Of a stretch of DNA of 64,000 bases, positions 26,171 through 34,959 are shown piece by piece. The stretch is from Pseudomonadota bacterium (GTDB lineage: Bacteria; Pseudomonadota; Alphaproteobacteria; Micavibrionales; UBA2020), in contig JAJZVA010000001.1 in NCBI GenBank assembly GCA_021845905.1, positions 186,001-250,000 on the forward strand, written 5' to 3'. Every line of letters starts with the position of its first letter. Within the stretch, counting starts at the first letter, position 1. The position numbers were made by a program, and so were the translations under genes. The notes beneath the pieces are model-generated. The model saw only the letters and a list, made by a program, of their open reading frames with translations. It made no database searches and was not told where the DNA came from.

Positions 26171-28024
26171 GTGACCACGCCGAGCAACATAACAACCGTA
26201 CAGGGAGCCGCCGCCACAGGCCAGCCGAAAGGCAAGGCCGGCAGCGGGCATCCCGGCGGATTGCTTGGCTTTTTCGACGCCATCCTCCAGCAGATCAGCG
26301 CGACGCTGCAAGCCAGAGGACAGATCTCCGCGACGCAAAACGCCGACCCTGCGACGCAAGGCATAAAAGGCCTCGCGGAAAAAATTGCCGCCCTGCTCCG
26401 GAAAAACGGCGTCACCGCCGCGGACCTCGCGAAAATGTCACCGCAGGATCTCGCGGCGAAAATCACGCAACTGCTGCAAGGCCAAAACATCGCGATACCG
26501 GCAGCCTTGCAAAATATTCCGGCGCAGGACCTCTCGCCCCAGATCGCCGCCGCCCTGCAGGCCAACGCCGCGGCAACCCATACGGCAAGCGCCGCAGCCG
26601 CCATCAAGCCCGCGCTGACCAGCGACCTCGCCGCCCTGCAGGCGCCGCAGCTCCAGTCCGCCGATCACGCGCAGACCAAAAACGACATCGCGCAAAAAAT
26701 CTCCAATTTCCTGGAAAAACAGCAGAAAACAGCCAATGCCGCGCCGGTCACGCCCGCGGAACTCGCGCATCTGAAAGGCGAGATCGCCAAACTGCAAGCC
26801 GCGCCGGGCACGGTCGATCCCGCCGCGCTCAGCCGCTTGACCGGCGACATCAGCCAGTTTCTGACCAGCCACGGCATCGATCAGGCGACCGTCAGCGGAT
26901 TTGTCGCCGACCTGACGCAAACGCTCGAAAAAACCAAAACAGCGACAGACGCAACCGCGGCATCGGTCGCGCCGCCCGCCGCCGCCGCGCAAACGCCGCA
27001 ACAGCAAGCGAGCGCGACGCCCGCGGCGCCTGCCGCCGACAAATCGCAACAAAACGCGGCAATCCCTTCAAGCGCGACGGAGCAAAAACAAGCGTCGCAA
27101 CAAAACGCAACCCTGCCCGCGAGCAACAATCCTCCGCCCGGCCAAAAACAGGCCAATGCCGCGCAACCCGCAGACAACGCGCCCGCGAACGGCGCGAACG
27201 CGAAAACAGCCGCCGAAAACAGCACGCCCGCGCCCTACAAAGGCATCGGCAAGGCCGTCACCGACAACATCAACGGCGGCGCGGCAACCGAAAAGGCCGC
27301 CGCGCAATCCGCTTCCGCCGCACCGTCGATCCCCGTGTCGCAAACGCCCGCATCGCAGTCTCTCACGGCGAAAATCTCCGGCCTGCACGGTGCGACCGCC
27401 GCTGTCCTCAGCGCGATGTCCGCGACGGATGGCGGCGCCTCCACCGGCGGCGACGCGAACACCGGCGGCGGAACGCAATCCGGCGCGCAGAACATCACGA
27501 CGCTGGCCGCGCTCTTGCAGCAGACGGGTTCCGCGGCCGGACGCGGCTTCACCAATTATCTTTCCGCCGCGACGCACGGCGGAACGCCTTCGCCGACGAC
27601 GCAGATGGTCGCCGTGCAGATGATGCAGAACGTCAACGCCGGAATCAACGCCATGAGCTTCCAGCTCGAACCGGCGGATCTCGGCCGTCTCGACGTCAAA
27701 TTGAAATTCGCCAAGGACGGCAGCGTCAAGGCGCACATGACCGTCGACAAACCGGAAACGCTGGCCCTGCTGCAAAAAGACGCTTCGCACCTTCAGAACG
27801 CCCTTAAGCAAAGCGGCCTTCATGCCGACGAAAACGCCATCAGCTTCGACCTGCGCCAGCAGAACCAGCAGCAGAACTTCAACGGAAACAACAACGGCAA
27901 CGGCGGCAGAAACAACCGCATAGCCTCCAACAGCAACAACGGCATGGCGGGCGCGCTTTCCGCGCACATCGCCGTTCAGGCCGCGGGCTATATCAGCCAG
28001 AGCGGCGTGAACATCATGGTATAA
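26171..28024 (+). CDS. fliK: Flagellar hook-length control protein FliK
   Basis: A 617-residue protein with a GTG start preceded by AGAGGT. Residues 1-450 are a low-complexity Ala/Gln/Thr-rich ruler region, very rich in A-A-Q and A-N-A. The C-terminal domain (about 475-570) carries the FliK signature Q-L-E-P-A-D-L-G-R-L-D-V-K-L and M-T-V-D-K-P-E-T-L-A-L-L-Q. An Asn/Gln-rich tail follows. FliK is exported and measures hook length, then switches FlhB specificity. It is read from the sigma54 promoter at 26120 and followed by flgD after 12 bp, a logical pairing of ruler and hook cap. Confidence 0.92.
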   Translation: MTTPSNITTVQGAAATGQPKGKAGSGHPGGLLGFFDAILQQISATLQARGQISATQNADPATQGIKGLAEKIAALLRKNGVTAADLAKMSPQDLAAKITQLLQGQNIAIPAALQNIPAQDLSPQIAAALQANAAATHTASAAAAIKPALTSDLAALQAPQLQSADHAQTKNDIAQKISNFLEKQQKTANAAPVTPAELAHLKGEIAKLQAAPGTVDPAALSRLTGDISQFLTSHGIDQATVSGFVADLTQTLEKTKTATDATAASVAPPAAAAQTPQQQASATPAAPAADKSQQNAAIPSSATEQKQASQQNATLPASNNPPPGQKQANAAQPADNAPANGANAKTAAENSTPAPYKGIGKAVTDNINGGAATEKAAAQSASAAPSIPVSQTPASQSLTAKISGLHGATAAVLSAMSATDGGASTGGDANTGGGTQSGAQNITTLAALLQQTGSAAGRGFTNYLSAATHGGTPSPTTQMVAVQMMQNVNAGINAMSFQLEPADLGRLDVKLKFAKDGSVKAHMTVDKPETLALLQKDASHLQNALKQSGLHADENAISFDLRQQNQQQNFNGNNNGNGGRNNRIASNSNNGMAGALSAHIAVQAAGYISQSGVNIMV

Positions 28025-28036
28025 GGGAGAAAGACA

Positions 28037-28810
28037 ATGTCGACCATCAACTCCAGCACATCCTACACGACGCCGACGACCAACGCCACGACGTCGAACG
28101 CGTCGAATTCCTCGACATCCTCTTCGGGCTCGTCCGGCTCTTCAGGCTCGTCCGGCGCGGGCGGCCTTATTTCGAATTCATCGTCTTTGCAGCAGAATTA
28201 CAGCGAATTCCTGACCCTGCTCACGACCCAGCTCCAGCACCAGGACCCGACCTCGCCGATGGACACGGCGCAGTTCACCAGCCAGCTCGTCAGCTTCTCG
28301 CAGGTCGAGCAGCAACTGCAAACGAACTCAGACCTCAACAAGCTCGTCACCGCCTCGAACAACAACCAGGCGACGCTGGCGCTCAACTACATCGGCAAAA
28401 ACGTCACAGTGCAGGGCAACACGTTCGACTTCAACCCCGCGACGCAAAAGTCCGGAGTGACGCTCAGCTACAATCTCGCATCCGCCGCGACGACGAACGA
28501 CATCAGCATCGTCGACTCCAGCGGCAACGTCGTCTACTCGACGCAAGGCTCGCTCAACCAGGGGCAGAATTCCTTCACGTGGAACGGCCTCGACAACAAC
28601 GGAAACCCCGTTCCAGCAGGCACTTATACGCTTCAGGTCAATGCGCAGGACGCGAACAAAACCGCCATCAACGCGACGACGCAAGTGCCCGGCACGGTCA
28701 CCGGCATGCAAACCGCGAGCGACGGAACGGTGTCGCTGCAAGTCGGCTCGCAGTCCGTTCCGCTCTCCGGCGTCACCGCAGCGTATCTGCCGTCGTCGAC
28801 GGGCGGATAA
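28037..28810 (+). CDS. flgD: Flagellar hook cap (basal-body rod modification) protein FlgD
   Basis: A 257-residue FlgD. After a Ser/Thr/Gly-only N-terminal stretch (residues 2-50, unusually low complexity) comes the export/assembly core F-L-T-L-L-T-T-Q-L-Q-H-Q-D-P-T-S-P-M-D. S-Q-V-E-Q-Q-L-Q follows, then two beta domains including F-T-W-N-G-L-D-N-N-G-N-P-V-P-A-G-T-Y, the FlgD Ig-like signature. It caps the growing hook so that FlgE can add subunits. Its RBS is GGGAGA; it is cotranscribed with fliK. Confidence 0.93.
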   Translation: MSTINSSTSYTTPTTNATTSNASNSSTSSSGSSGSSGSSGAGGLISNSSSLQQNYSEFLTLLTTQLQHQDPTSPMDTAQFTSQLVSFSQVEQQLQTNSDLNKLVTASNNNQATLALNYIGKNVTVQGNTFDFNPATQKSGVTLSYNLASAATTNDISIVDSSGNVVYSTQGSLNQGQNSFTWNGLDNNGNPVPAGTYTLQVNAQDANKTAINATTQVPGTVTGMQTASDGTVSLQVGSQSVPLSGVTAAYLPSSTGG

Positions 28811-28823
28811 AAAATTTCGAAAC

Positions 28824-28839
28824 TGGCACGGCGATTGCA
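28824..28839 (+). promoter_or_regulatory. Sigma54 -24/-12 promoter of flgE
   Basis: TGGCACGGCGATTGCA is a full match to the TGGCACG-N4-TTGCA consensus with GG-N10-GC spacing. It lies 14 bp after the flgD stop and 87 bp before the flgE start. The untranslated leader between contains repeated GACAAGAGA/GAGACA-type purine motifs. Confidence 0.92.
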
Positions 28840-28925
28840 AGTCAGATTTTCGAGACAGAGACAAGAGACAAGAGATAAAAACTGAGACGAAGATAAAAAC
28901 GAAAACGTAAAAAGGAGATGAGCAA

Positions 28926-30920
28926 ATGAGTATTTTCGGTTCCCTCTTCACCGCCGTGTCGGGCCTGAGCGCGCAGAGCGACGCCATCGGCATGATCTCG
29001 AACAACATCGCCAACGTCAGCACCGTCGGTTACAAAAGAATAGACACGGCCTTCAGCAGCCTTGTGACGACCAACAGCACGACGGCGGCCTACAGCCCGG
29101 GTTCCGTCAACGCCGCGCAGGTCGCGACCGTCAACCAGCAGGGCATCTTGCAGCAGACCTCCTCCCCGACGGACGTCGCGATCTCGGGCAACGGCTTCTT
29201 CGTGGTGAAATCCTCGACGACCGATCCGCTCGCCGCGCCTTATTACACCCGCGCCGGCTCCTTCTCGGAGAATTCCAACGGCGACCTCGTGAACACCGCG
29301 GGCTACTATCTCTACGGTTGGCCGCTCGACCAGAACGGCAACATCCCCGCCAACTCGTCGAACATCTCTTCCTGCGTCCCCGTCAACGTCGGCTCGCTCG
29401 GCGGCCTGACCCAGCCGACCTCGACCGCGGCGATCGATCTCAACCTCAACTCCGCGGCGACAAGCGCAACCTATCCGGTCACGACCAGCACGCCCTCCAG
29501 CTACAGCACGGCGGTGGAAGTCTACGACTCTCTCGGCACCGGCCACAACCTCACGGTCAACTTCACGAAAATGACCACGCCGACGGCGTCCATCACCGGC
29601 ACGACGGGTCTTTCCTCGATCTCCGGCAACATGGCCGGACAGGTGACGGGCCTTAATTCCACCGACAGCTTCACCATCACCACGGCAGGCACCTACGCCG
29701 GCACGACGACGATCAACACCAACGGCACTGTCGCGGATCTCCTCTCGCAAATCAACGCGATCAAGGACCCGACAACCGGCCAGCCGCTACTCTACGCGCA
29801 GCTTGACCCGGTGACCGGCGGCCTCAACATCGCGTCGCGCAACATCGGCGACACTTTCACGCTCGCCAACACGGCAGGCACGCCGCTGACGGCGCTCGGC
29901 CTCGGCGGACAGCTGCAATCGCAGGCGCTCGGCAACATCAATACCTCGACCTACAGCCAGACGGACCTGACATCCGCGCCGTCCAGCATCCCGACGGGCG
30001 ACAGCTTCACCATCAACACCGCCGGCAACCCCGCGACGACCATCACCATCAACAACACGGTCGGCATGACCAACCTTCTTGCCCAACTGAACGCCGTCAC
30101 AGGCATCTCGGCCAGCGTGGACAGCGCGACGGGCTTCCTCGACATCCGCTCGACGAACAACTCCGCCATCACGCTCGCCAACGGCACGGGCACGCCGCTC
30201 GCCACGCTCGGCCTCGGCACCGGCGGCACTTACGCGGTCACCGGCCTCGTGCCGCCGCCGTCGCAATCGCCGAGCCTGCTGACGCCGCTCAACACCGCCA
30301 ACAACGTGAACACCGACGGCTGGTGGAACGTAAGCTTCACCACGCCCGGCGGCGCGGTGGTCGGCAACGGCGCGATCAACTTCACCGGCGGCGGACAGCT
30401 GAACGCGGTGCAGAACACGAGCCAGCAGGTTCCGACCACGCTCAGCAACATCGACTGGGGCAACGGCTCGAACCCGCAAACCATCGCCTTCGACATGTCG
30501 GGCTTCACGCAGTTCGCTTCCGGCTACAACGTCGTCTCCTCGAACCAGAACGGCGCGGCGCTCGGCCTGCAGACAGGCGTCTCGATCGACAAGAACGGCT
30601 ATGTCGTGGCGCAGTTCAGCAACGGCCAGAGCCAGAAGATCTATCAACTGCCGGTCGCGACCTTCTCGAACCCGAACGGCCTGAACTCCGCGACAGGCAA
30701 CGTCTTCAGCCAAACCGACACGTCCGGCACCTACAACCTGCGCCAGTCGAACACGGGCAGCGCGGGGACGATCTCCAGCGACACGCTCGAAGCCTCGAAC
30801 GTCGACCTCGCGACGGAGTTCTCGCAGATGATCGTGACGCAACAGGCCTACGCGGCGAACTCGAAGGTCATCACCACCGCCGACCAGATGACTCAGGCTT
30901 TGCTGCAAACCATCGCGTAA
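28926..30920 (+). CDS. flgE: Flagellar hook protein FlgE
   Basis: A 664-residue hook protein, longer than enterobacterial FlgE (~400) but normal for alphaproteobacteria, where domains D2-D3 are expanded. The N-terminus M-S-I-F-G-S-L-F-T-A-V-S-G-L and N-N-I-A-N-V-S-T-V-G-Y-K-R is the rod/hook signature. The C-terminus S-N-V-D-L-A-T-E-F-S-Q-M-I-V-T-Q-Q-A-Y-A-A-N-S-K-V forms the matching coiled coil. The middle contains internal Thr/Asn/Gly-rich repeats around G-D-S-F-T-I-N-T-A-G-type units (about 245-400). It is strongly expressed to judge by its own consensus sigma54 promoter, AAGGAG RBS and terminator. Confidence 0.95.
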   Translation: MSIFGSLFTAVSGLSAQSDAIGMISNNIANVSTVGYKRIDTAFSSLVTTNSTTAAYSPGSVNAAQVATVNQQGILQQTSSPTDVAISGNGFFVVKSSTTDPLAAPYYTRAGSFSENSNGDLVNTAGYYLYGWPLDQNGNIPANSSNISSCVPVNVGSLGGLTQPTSTAAIDLNLNSAATSATYPVTTSTPSSYSTAVEVYDSLGTGHNLTVNFTKMTTPTASITGTTGLSSISGNMAGQVTGLNSTDSFTITTAGTYAGTTTINTNGTVADLLSQINAIKDPTTGQPLLYAQLDPVTGGLNIASRNIGDTFTLANTAGTPLTALGLGGQLQSQALGNINTSTYSQTDLTSAPSSIPTGDSFTINTAGNPATTITINNTVGMTNLLAQLNAVTGISASVDSATGFLDIRSTNNSAITLANGTGTPLATLGLGTGGTYAVTGLVPPPSQSPSLLTPLNTANNVNTDGWWNVSFTTPGGAVVGNGAINFTGGGQLNAVQNTSQQVPTTLSNIDWGNGSNPQTIAFDMSGFTQFASGYNVVSSNQNGAALGLQTGVSIDKNGYVVAQFSNGQSQKIYQLPVATFSNPNGLNSATGNVFSQTDTSGTYNLRQSNTGSAGTISSDTLEASNVDLATEFSQMIVTQQAYAANSKVITTADQMTQALLQTIA

Positions 30921-30970
30921 GGCAAAACAGTCCCACCCACCCTATATAGAACAATATAGGATCCCTCCCA

Positions 30971-31014
30971 AGGCGCCGCCGGAGCAGAAAGCTTCAGAGC
31001 GGCGCCTCCCTTTT
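30971..31014 (+). terminator. Intrinsic terminator of flgE
   Basis: AGGCGCCGC (30971-30979) pairs with GCGGCGCCT (30999-31007), followed by CCCTTTT. A separate 7-bp inverted repeat CCTATAT/ATATAGG lies just before it (30941-30960). Confidence 0.85.
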
Positions 31015-31024
31015 CAGGATAAGC

Positions 31025-31441
31025 TCAGCCGCGCAGGGTGAAAAAGAAAATTGCGGGCGAGCTGCCGTTGACGCTCACCTGCATGTCGTAATGGCCGGAG
31101 GCCAGCCGCGCCGTATTGCCGAAGCCCGCGGCGCGCAACTTCTCCATGGGCAGAATCTGCCATGCCCGCTGCGCGTCCGGCCAGAGCCTGCGGTAAAGAA
31201 TGCCGACATCTGCATGCTTCACGGGGCGTCCGTCTTCCCTGACCACGACGACGACGTGACGATCCGGGCCGGGACCGGCAGGGCGTATCTTCAGCTTGAT
31301 GTTATAAAGACCGCGGCGGGCTGTGTTCTTGTCCAAAATCCGCGCCCGCGCCGCCAGTGGAAAAAGGCATGCGCAAAAGGCGATGAGCAGAACGGCGCGC
31401 GACAAAGGACGACGGTTTATCGTTTTACGGTAATTTTTCAT
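31025..31441 (-). CDS. Small exported hypothetical protein, 138 aa
   Basis: The start at 31441 gives M-K-N-Y-R-K-T-I-N-R-R followed by a hydrophobic segment L-L-I-A-F-C-A-C-L-F-P-L-A-A-R-A, a standard Sec signal with cleavage near residue 30. The mature ~108 residues have a beta-sandwich look: L-K-I-R-P-A-G-P-G-P-D-R-H-V-V-V-V-V-R, then a central V-G-I-L-Y-R-R-L-W, and a C-terminal G-H-Y-D-M-Q-V-S-V-N-G. That is reminiscent of FixH/YtkA-like domains, but not enough to assign. It is convergent with flgE. No function is proposed. Confidence 0.6.
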   Translation of the reverse strand: MKNYRKTINRRPLSRAVLLIAFCACLFPLAARARILDKNTARRGLYNIKLKIRPAGPGPDRHVVVVVREDGRPVKHADVGILYRRLWPDAQRAWQILPMEKLRAAGFGNTARLASGHYDMQVSVNGSSPAIFFFTLRG

Positions 31442-31566
31442 GAGAGACGATCCGCAATGTTTCTGAAAAGACAGAAAAAAGATAAGGCTCTCGACCCGCC
31501 CTGTCAACCTGATGTAGCATCATATCCGTCATGCATTTGAAAACCGCATGATAATAAAGGAAAAAA

Positions 31567-32790
31567 ATGTCAGATCAACCTGCTTCCCTGGCGCCGTCCG
31601 CCTTGCTTGACACAGCGCCTAAGGAGCGTGTCTACAATATTCCGCAAGCCTGCGATGCGATCAGGGCCGCGGGCCGCAGCCCGGCGGGTTGCTTTTTTGA
31701 ATGGCTGAAACTGCGTCTTGGAAAAAACAGCCTCGCGCCCGGCGATTATCTCGGCATGAAACTGTGGGACCGCGCGCTTTATCCCGAGGCGCGGCTGGAA
31801 ACCTTCATCGGCAAGGATCAAAAGGCGCTGCAAACATGGAACAAGGCCAACTTCATCCCCGAGCTGCAGGCGCTGGCCAGCAGCAAGCTGGCGGCGGACG
31901 GCATTCTCTCCGCGCACGGCCTGCCGGTGGTGCCGGTTCTCGGTTTTCATGCGGCGCAAATTTTGCCGGGCAACGGACGGACGACGACGCCCGAGCAACT
32001 TGAATCCTTTCTGCTCCATGATCTCGTCTACCCCGCTTTCGGCAAGCCGCTGTGGGGCATACAAAGCCTCGGCTCCGTGAGCCTCGAAAGCCGCGACGCG
32101 GCCGCGGGCACGGTGACGCTGCAAGGCGGGCGCACGGTCAAAGCCGCCGACCTCGCGCGGGAAATTCACGCCGCCTACATGTTCGAGGGCTATGTTTTTC
32201 AGCCGCGTCTCAAACCGCATCCGGACGTGCGCGCGGTGTGCGGCGACAGGGTCGCCTCGGTGCGCGTGGTGACGATCATGAGCGCGAAGCACGGGCCTTG
32301 CGTGTTCCGCACCTGCTGGAAGATCCCCGGCGGCGCGAGCACGGCGGACAACTTCTGGCGCGGCGGCAACATTCTCGCCGGCATCGACATGGAGAGCAGG
32401 ACGGTGAAGCGCGCGCTGACCGGCGCGGGCGCGAAGCTCCGCGCCGTCGAAACCCACCCCGACACGGGCGCGCGCCTTATCGGCCTGAAAGTGCCGCTGT
32501 GGCAGGAGATCTGCACGGCGGCGCTGTTCGGCGCGGCGGCGCTCTCGGGCTTCGGACTGCTCGGCTGGGACGTCGCGGCGACGGAAGACGGCCCGGTGAT
32601 CCTCGACGTCAATGAAAGACCTGATCTGACGATGAACCAGATGGCGGACGGCCAGGGCGCCATCGACGAAACCTTCGGGGAATTTCTCGCCGAACGTGCC
32701 GCCGCCCGCAAGGCCTGGAAAAAAAGCACGCGCGACGCCCTGCGCAGAAACATGAAAATCGTCTATGAATTCTCGCGTCCGAAGGAATAA
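31567..32790 (+). CDS. ATP-grasp protein, sugar-transfer-associated type
   Basis: A 407-residue cytosolic protein. The middle and C-terminal parts fit an ATP-grasp ligase: a K-P-L-W-G-I-Q-S-L-G-S-V nucleotide-binding strand/loop (about 160-172), F-E-G-Y-V-F-Q-P-R-L-K-P-H, R-V-V-T-I-M, G-G-N-I-L-A-G-I-D, and a C-terminal L-G-W-D-V-A-A-T-E-D-G-P-V-I-L-D-V-N349-E350 metal-binding motif. The closest family I can name is the 'sugar transfer associated ATP-grasp' group, usually near exopolysaccharide genes. No glycosyltransferase is adjacent here; instead the neighbours are an oxidase, DUF218 and an amidoligase. The substrate is unknown. Confidence 0.72.
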   Translation: MSDQPASLAPSALLDTAPKERVYNIPQACDAIRAAGRSPAGCFFEWLKLRLGKNSLAPGDYLGMKLWDRALYPEARLETFIGKDQKALQTWNKANFIPELQALASSKLAADGILSAHGLPVVPVLGFHAAQILPGNGRTTTPEQLESFLLHDLVYPAFGKPLWGIQSLGSVSLESRDAAAGTVTLQGGRTVKAADLAREIHAAYMFEGYVFQPRLKPHPDVRAVCGDRVASVRVVTIMSAKHGPCVFRTCWKIPGGASTADNFWRGGNILAGIDMESRTVKRALTGAGAKLRAVETHPDTGARLIGLKVPLWQEICTAALFGAAALSGFGLLGWDVAATEDGPVILDVNERPDLTMNQMADGQGAIDETFGEFLAERAAARKAWKKSTRDALRRNMKIVYEFSRPKE

Positions 32791-32796
32791 GAAGCG

Positions 32797-34089
32797 TCAG
32801 ACGTCGAGGATATCGCGCGCGCGCCACCACCAGTAGACCATCTGCGCGGCGTAGCGCCCGAGCTTTCCGCCGGCGTAAGAGATGCCGAACGGCGCGAACC
32901 GCTCGTAGGTTTTGTCGCCCTCGGCGATCGCCGCGGCGACGACCTCGCTCCCCGCCGTCGTCGGGCAGAGGCCGTGGCCGCCGTAGCCGGTGTTGTACCA
33001 GTAGCCGTCTTCGATCTTGCCGATCTGCGGCATCTTGTGCGGCGCGTAGCAAAGCTTGCCCGACCAGGACACTTCGGGCTTGAGATGGCCTTTCAGTTGC
33101 GGATAGAGCTTGTGGATGTCGTGCAGCATCGTCGCCGCGATGTCGTTCGGGTGCGCCCACAGGCCGACGCGTCCGCCCCACATCAGGCGGCTGCCCGGCA
33201 GAAGCCGGTAATAATCGCTGCAAAAGCGCGTGTCGTAAATGCAGTGCGGCGTGTCGATGGCGTCCTTCAGCGCCTGCGGGTCGATCGGCTGCGTCGTCAT
33301 GATGTAGGTTTGCACCGGAAACGCCGCGTTTTCGAGCCGCCTGTCGAGCCCTTCCATGTAGATCGCGCAGGAGAGGACGATGTCTTTCGCCTTCACGCAG
33401 CCGCCCGTCGTGTGCACGGCCCAGTCCGCGCCGTCTTTTTTGATCCTGATGGCGGAGCTGTTCTCGAAGATGCGCCCGCCTTTTTGCGCGACGACGCCCG
33501 CGAGGCCGCGCAGATAGCGCAGCGGGTTGAACTGGAAATCGTTGGGCGAGAAAATGCCGTCGAAATAATGCTCCGTCTTGCAGTGCTGGCGCACCTTCTC
33601 GCGCGGCCAGAACTCGAAACCGAGGTCGAAATTGTCGTTGGCGCGGTCGATGGTGCGCTTCAGCTCGTCGGCGCGGTCGCGCCACGAGACGGTCAGCACG
33701 CCGGGCAGCACCGGCCCGCAGTCGATGTTGAAATCGGCGATGCGCTTTTTGATCAGCATCCGCGCGTTTTTGGTCAGCGAGACGAGCTTTTGCGCCTTTT
33801 CAAGGCCGAGTTTTTTTTCGAGGTTCTGCTCGCCCGCGGCATAGCCCTTGGCGACGAAACCGGCGTTGCGCCCCGACGCGCCCCAGCCGATGCGTTTCGC
33901 TTCGACCAGCACGACCGACTTGCCGCGCTCGATCAGCCCGAGCGCCGTGTTGATGCCCGCAAGGCCGCCGCCGACGACGCAGACGTCCGCCTCCTCCGTG
34001 CCGGAGAGCGTGGGATAATGAACGTCTTCCTGCAGGGTGCGGACGTAGTAGTTGTCAATATAACCGTCTGTTTCGATTTGGGCCGCCAC
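32797..34089 (-). CDS. FAD-dependent amino acid/amine oxidase (DAO family, PuuB-like)
   Basis: A 430-residue DAO-family flavoprotein. The dinucleotide-binding motif is D-V-C-V-V-G40-G-G-L-A-G45, followed by E at the second strand and G-W-G-A-S-G-R-N-A-G-F-V, a hallmark of gamma-glutamylputrescine oxidase-like and glycine oxidase-like enzymes. The C-terminal G-Y-W-Y-N-T-G-Y-G-G-H-G-L-C-P-T motif closes the FAD site. It oxidatively deaminates a secondary or primary amine or amino acid, giving an aldehyde or keto acid plus H2O2. Its start overlaps the end of the DUF218 gene by 35 bp, so the two are coexpressed. Confidence 0.88.
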   Translation of the reverse strand: MAAQIETDGYIDNYYVRTLQEDVHYPTLSGTEEADVCVVGGGLAGINTALGLIERGKSVVLVEAKRIGWGASGRNAGFVAKGYAAGEQNLEKKLGLEKAQKLVSLTKNARMLIKKRIADFNIDCGPVLPGVLTVSWRDRADELKRTIDRANDNFDLGFEFWPREKVRQHCKTEHYFDGIFSPNDFQFNPLRYLRGLAGVVAQKGGRIFENSSAIRIKKDGADWAVHTTGGCVKAKDIVLSCAIYMEGLDRRLENAAFPVQTYIMTTQPIDPQALKDAIDTPHCIYDTRFCSDYYRLLPGSRLMWGGRVGLWAHPNDIAATMLHDIHKLYPQLKGHLKPEVSWSGKLCYAPHKMPQIGKIEDGYWYNTGYGGHGLCPTTAGSEVVAAAIAEGDKTYERFAPFGISYAGGKLGRYAAQMVYWWWRARDILDV

Positions 34090-34741
34090 GGGATTTTCTC
34101 CTTCTTGCCGGCTGCGGCAGGGCCGCGATTTGCCGTTTTATCTGATCCATGTCGATTTCCGCGATGAAGCCGCGCGCCTTGTACGGCGCTATCTTGGCGT
34201 ATTCGGCGAGAACCGCTTCCTTGAAGACCGGATCAGTATACCAGAGCTTGCGGGAAGCTTTAAAGCAGTTTGTGGTCGAAAACATCTTGACGGGCTGCGG
34301 CCAGTGTTTTTCCAGCGTCATCAAAAAACGCCGCGCCGCATGCAGGTGGCCGATGCAGAGCACGGATGAAACGGCGCCCGCGCCGAAGGTTTTTTCCAGC
34401 AGCGCGCGCGAGAAAGCCGCGTTTTCGCCGCTGTTGGCCGCCTTGTCTTCCACCAGGATCGCCGACGCGGGGATGTTGCGTTGCAACAAAACATCGCGCA
34501 TGACATCGCATTCGAGCCGCCCGTCTTTCATCGGCACGCCGCCCGAGACGACGATCGTCTTGAAATAGCCCTGCGCGTAAAGGTCCGCCGCGTGTTCGGC
34601 GAGCTCCGCCGCGTGATTGTTGTTGCCGAAAACGATGCAGGCGTCGGCGACGGCGAGCGGCGTCTCGACCAGCATGTATGCGCCGATCCGTTTGAGAAAG
34701 GCGGTGCTGAGGTTGTCGTTGTGCGGCTGTTCGTCGCGCAT
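34055..34741 (-). CDS. DUF218/YdcF-ElyC-family protein
   Basis: A 228-residue protein with the DUF218 landmarks: A-C-I-V-F-G-N-N-N at about 34-42, T-I-V-V-S-G-G-V-P, L-V-E-D-K-A-A-N-S-G-E-N-A, and C-I-G-H-L-H-A-A-R-R. There is no membrane anchor or signal, unlike ElyC/SanA. Family members bind nucleotides or act in envelope biogenesis, but no reaction is established. The C-terminus is strongly basic (P-A-R-R-R-K-S-R-G-G-P-N-R-N-R-R). It is the first gene of a two-gene unit with the DAO oxidase and is divergent from the amidoligase. Confidence 0.8.
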   Translation of the reverse strand: MRDEQPHNDNLSTAFLKRIGAYMLVETPLAVADACIVFGNNNHAAELAEHAADLYAQGYFKTIVVSGGVPMKDGRLECDVMRDVLLQRNIPASAILVEDKAANSGENAAFSRALLEKTFGAGAVSSVLCIGHLHAARRFLMTLEKHWPQPVKMFSTTNCFKASRKLWYTDPVFKEAVLAEYAKIAPYKARGFIAEIDMDQIKRQIAALPQPARRRKSRGGPNRNRRLY

Positions 34742-34779
34742 GAAGCTCCTTTCGTTTCCGCGGGCCTGTCACGGGTTTT

Positions 34780-34818
34780 TGCCGCGGATTCCTGCCGCGG
34801 GTTCCTGCCGCCGGTTGA
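34780..34818. repeat. Three 13-bp direct repeats upstream of the DUF218 gene
   Basis: TGCCGCGGATTCC (34780-34792), TGCCGCGGGTTCC (34793-34805) and TGCCGCCGGTTGA (34806-34818) are head-to-tail imperfect copies. They lie 39-77 bp before the DUF218 start, in the shared region with the amidoligase promoter. The function is unknown. Confidence 0.5.
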
Positions 34819-34891
34819 TGCGGCGTCAGATGTTATGGTGTCAGCCAATATACAGTAAATTCTAAAGTTTAGCAATATGTATAATTAATTA

Positions 34892-34920
34892 TTGACATAA
34901 CTATAAAATATCCCTATATT
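34892..34920 (+). promoter_or_regulatory. Sigma70-type promoter of the amidoligase gene
   Basis: TTGACA at 34892-34897 and TATATT at 34915-34920 are separated by exactly 17 bp in an AT-rich stretch, 40 bp before the chosen start. Confidence 0.75.
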
Positions 34921-34959
34921 GTCACACATATGTTTAATTATTTAGAAGGATATAGAACC

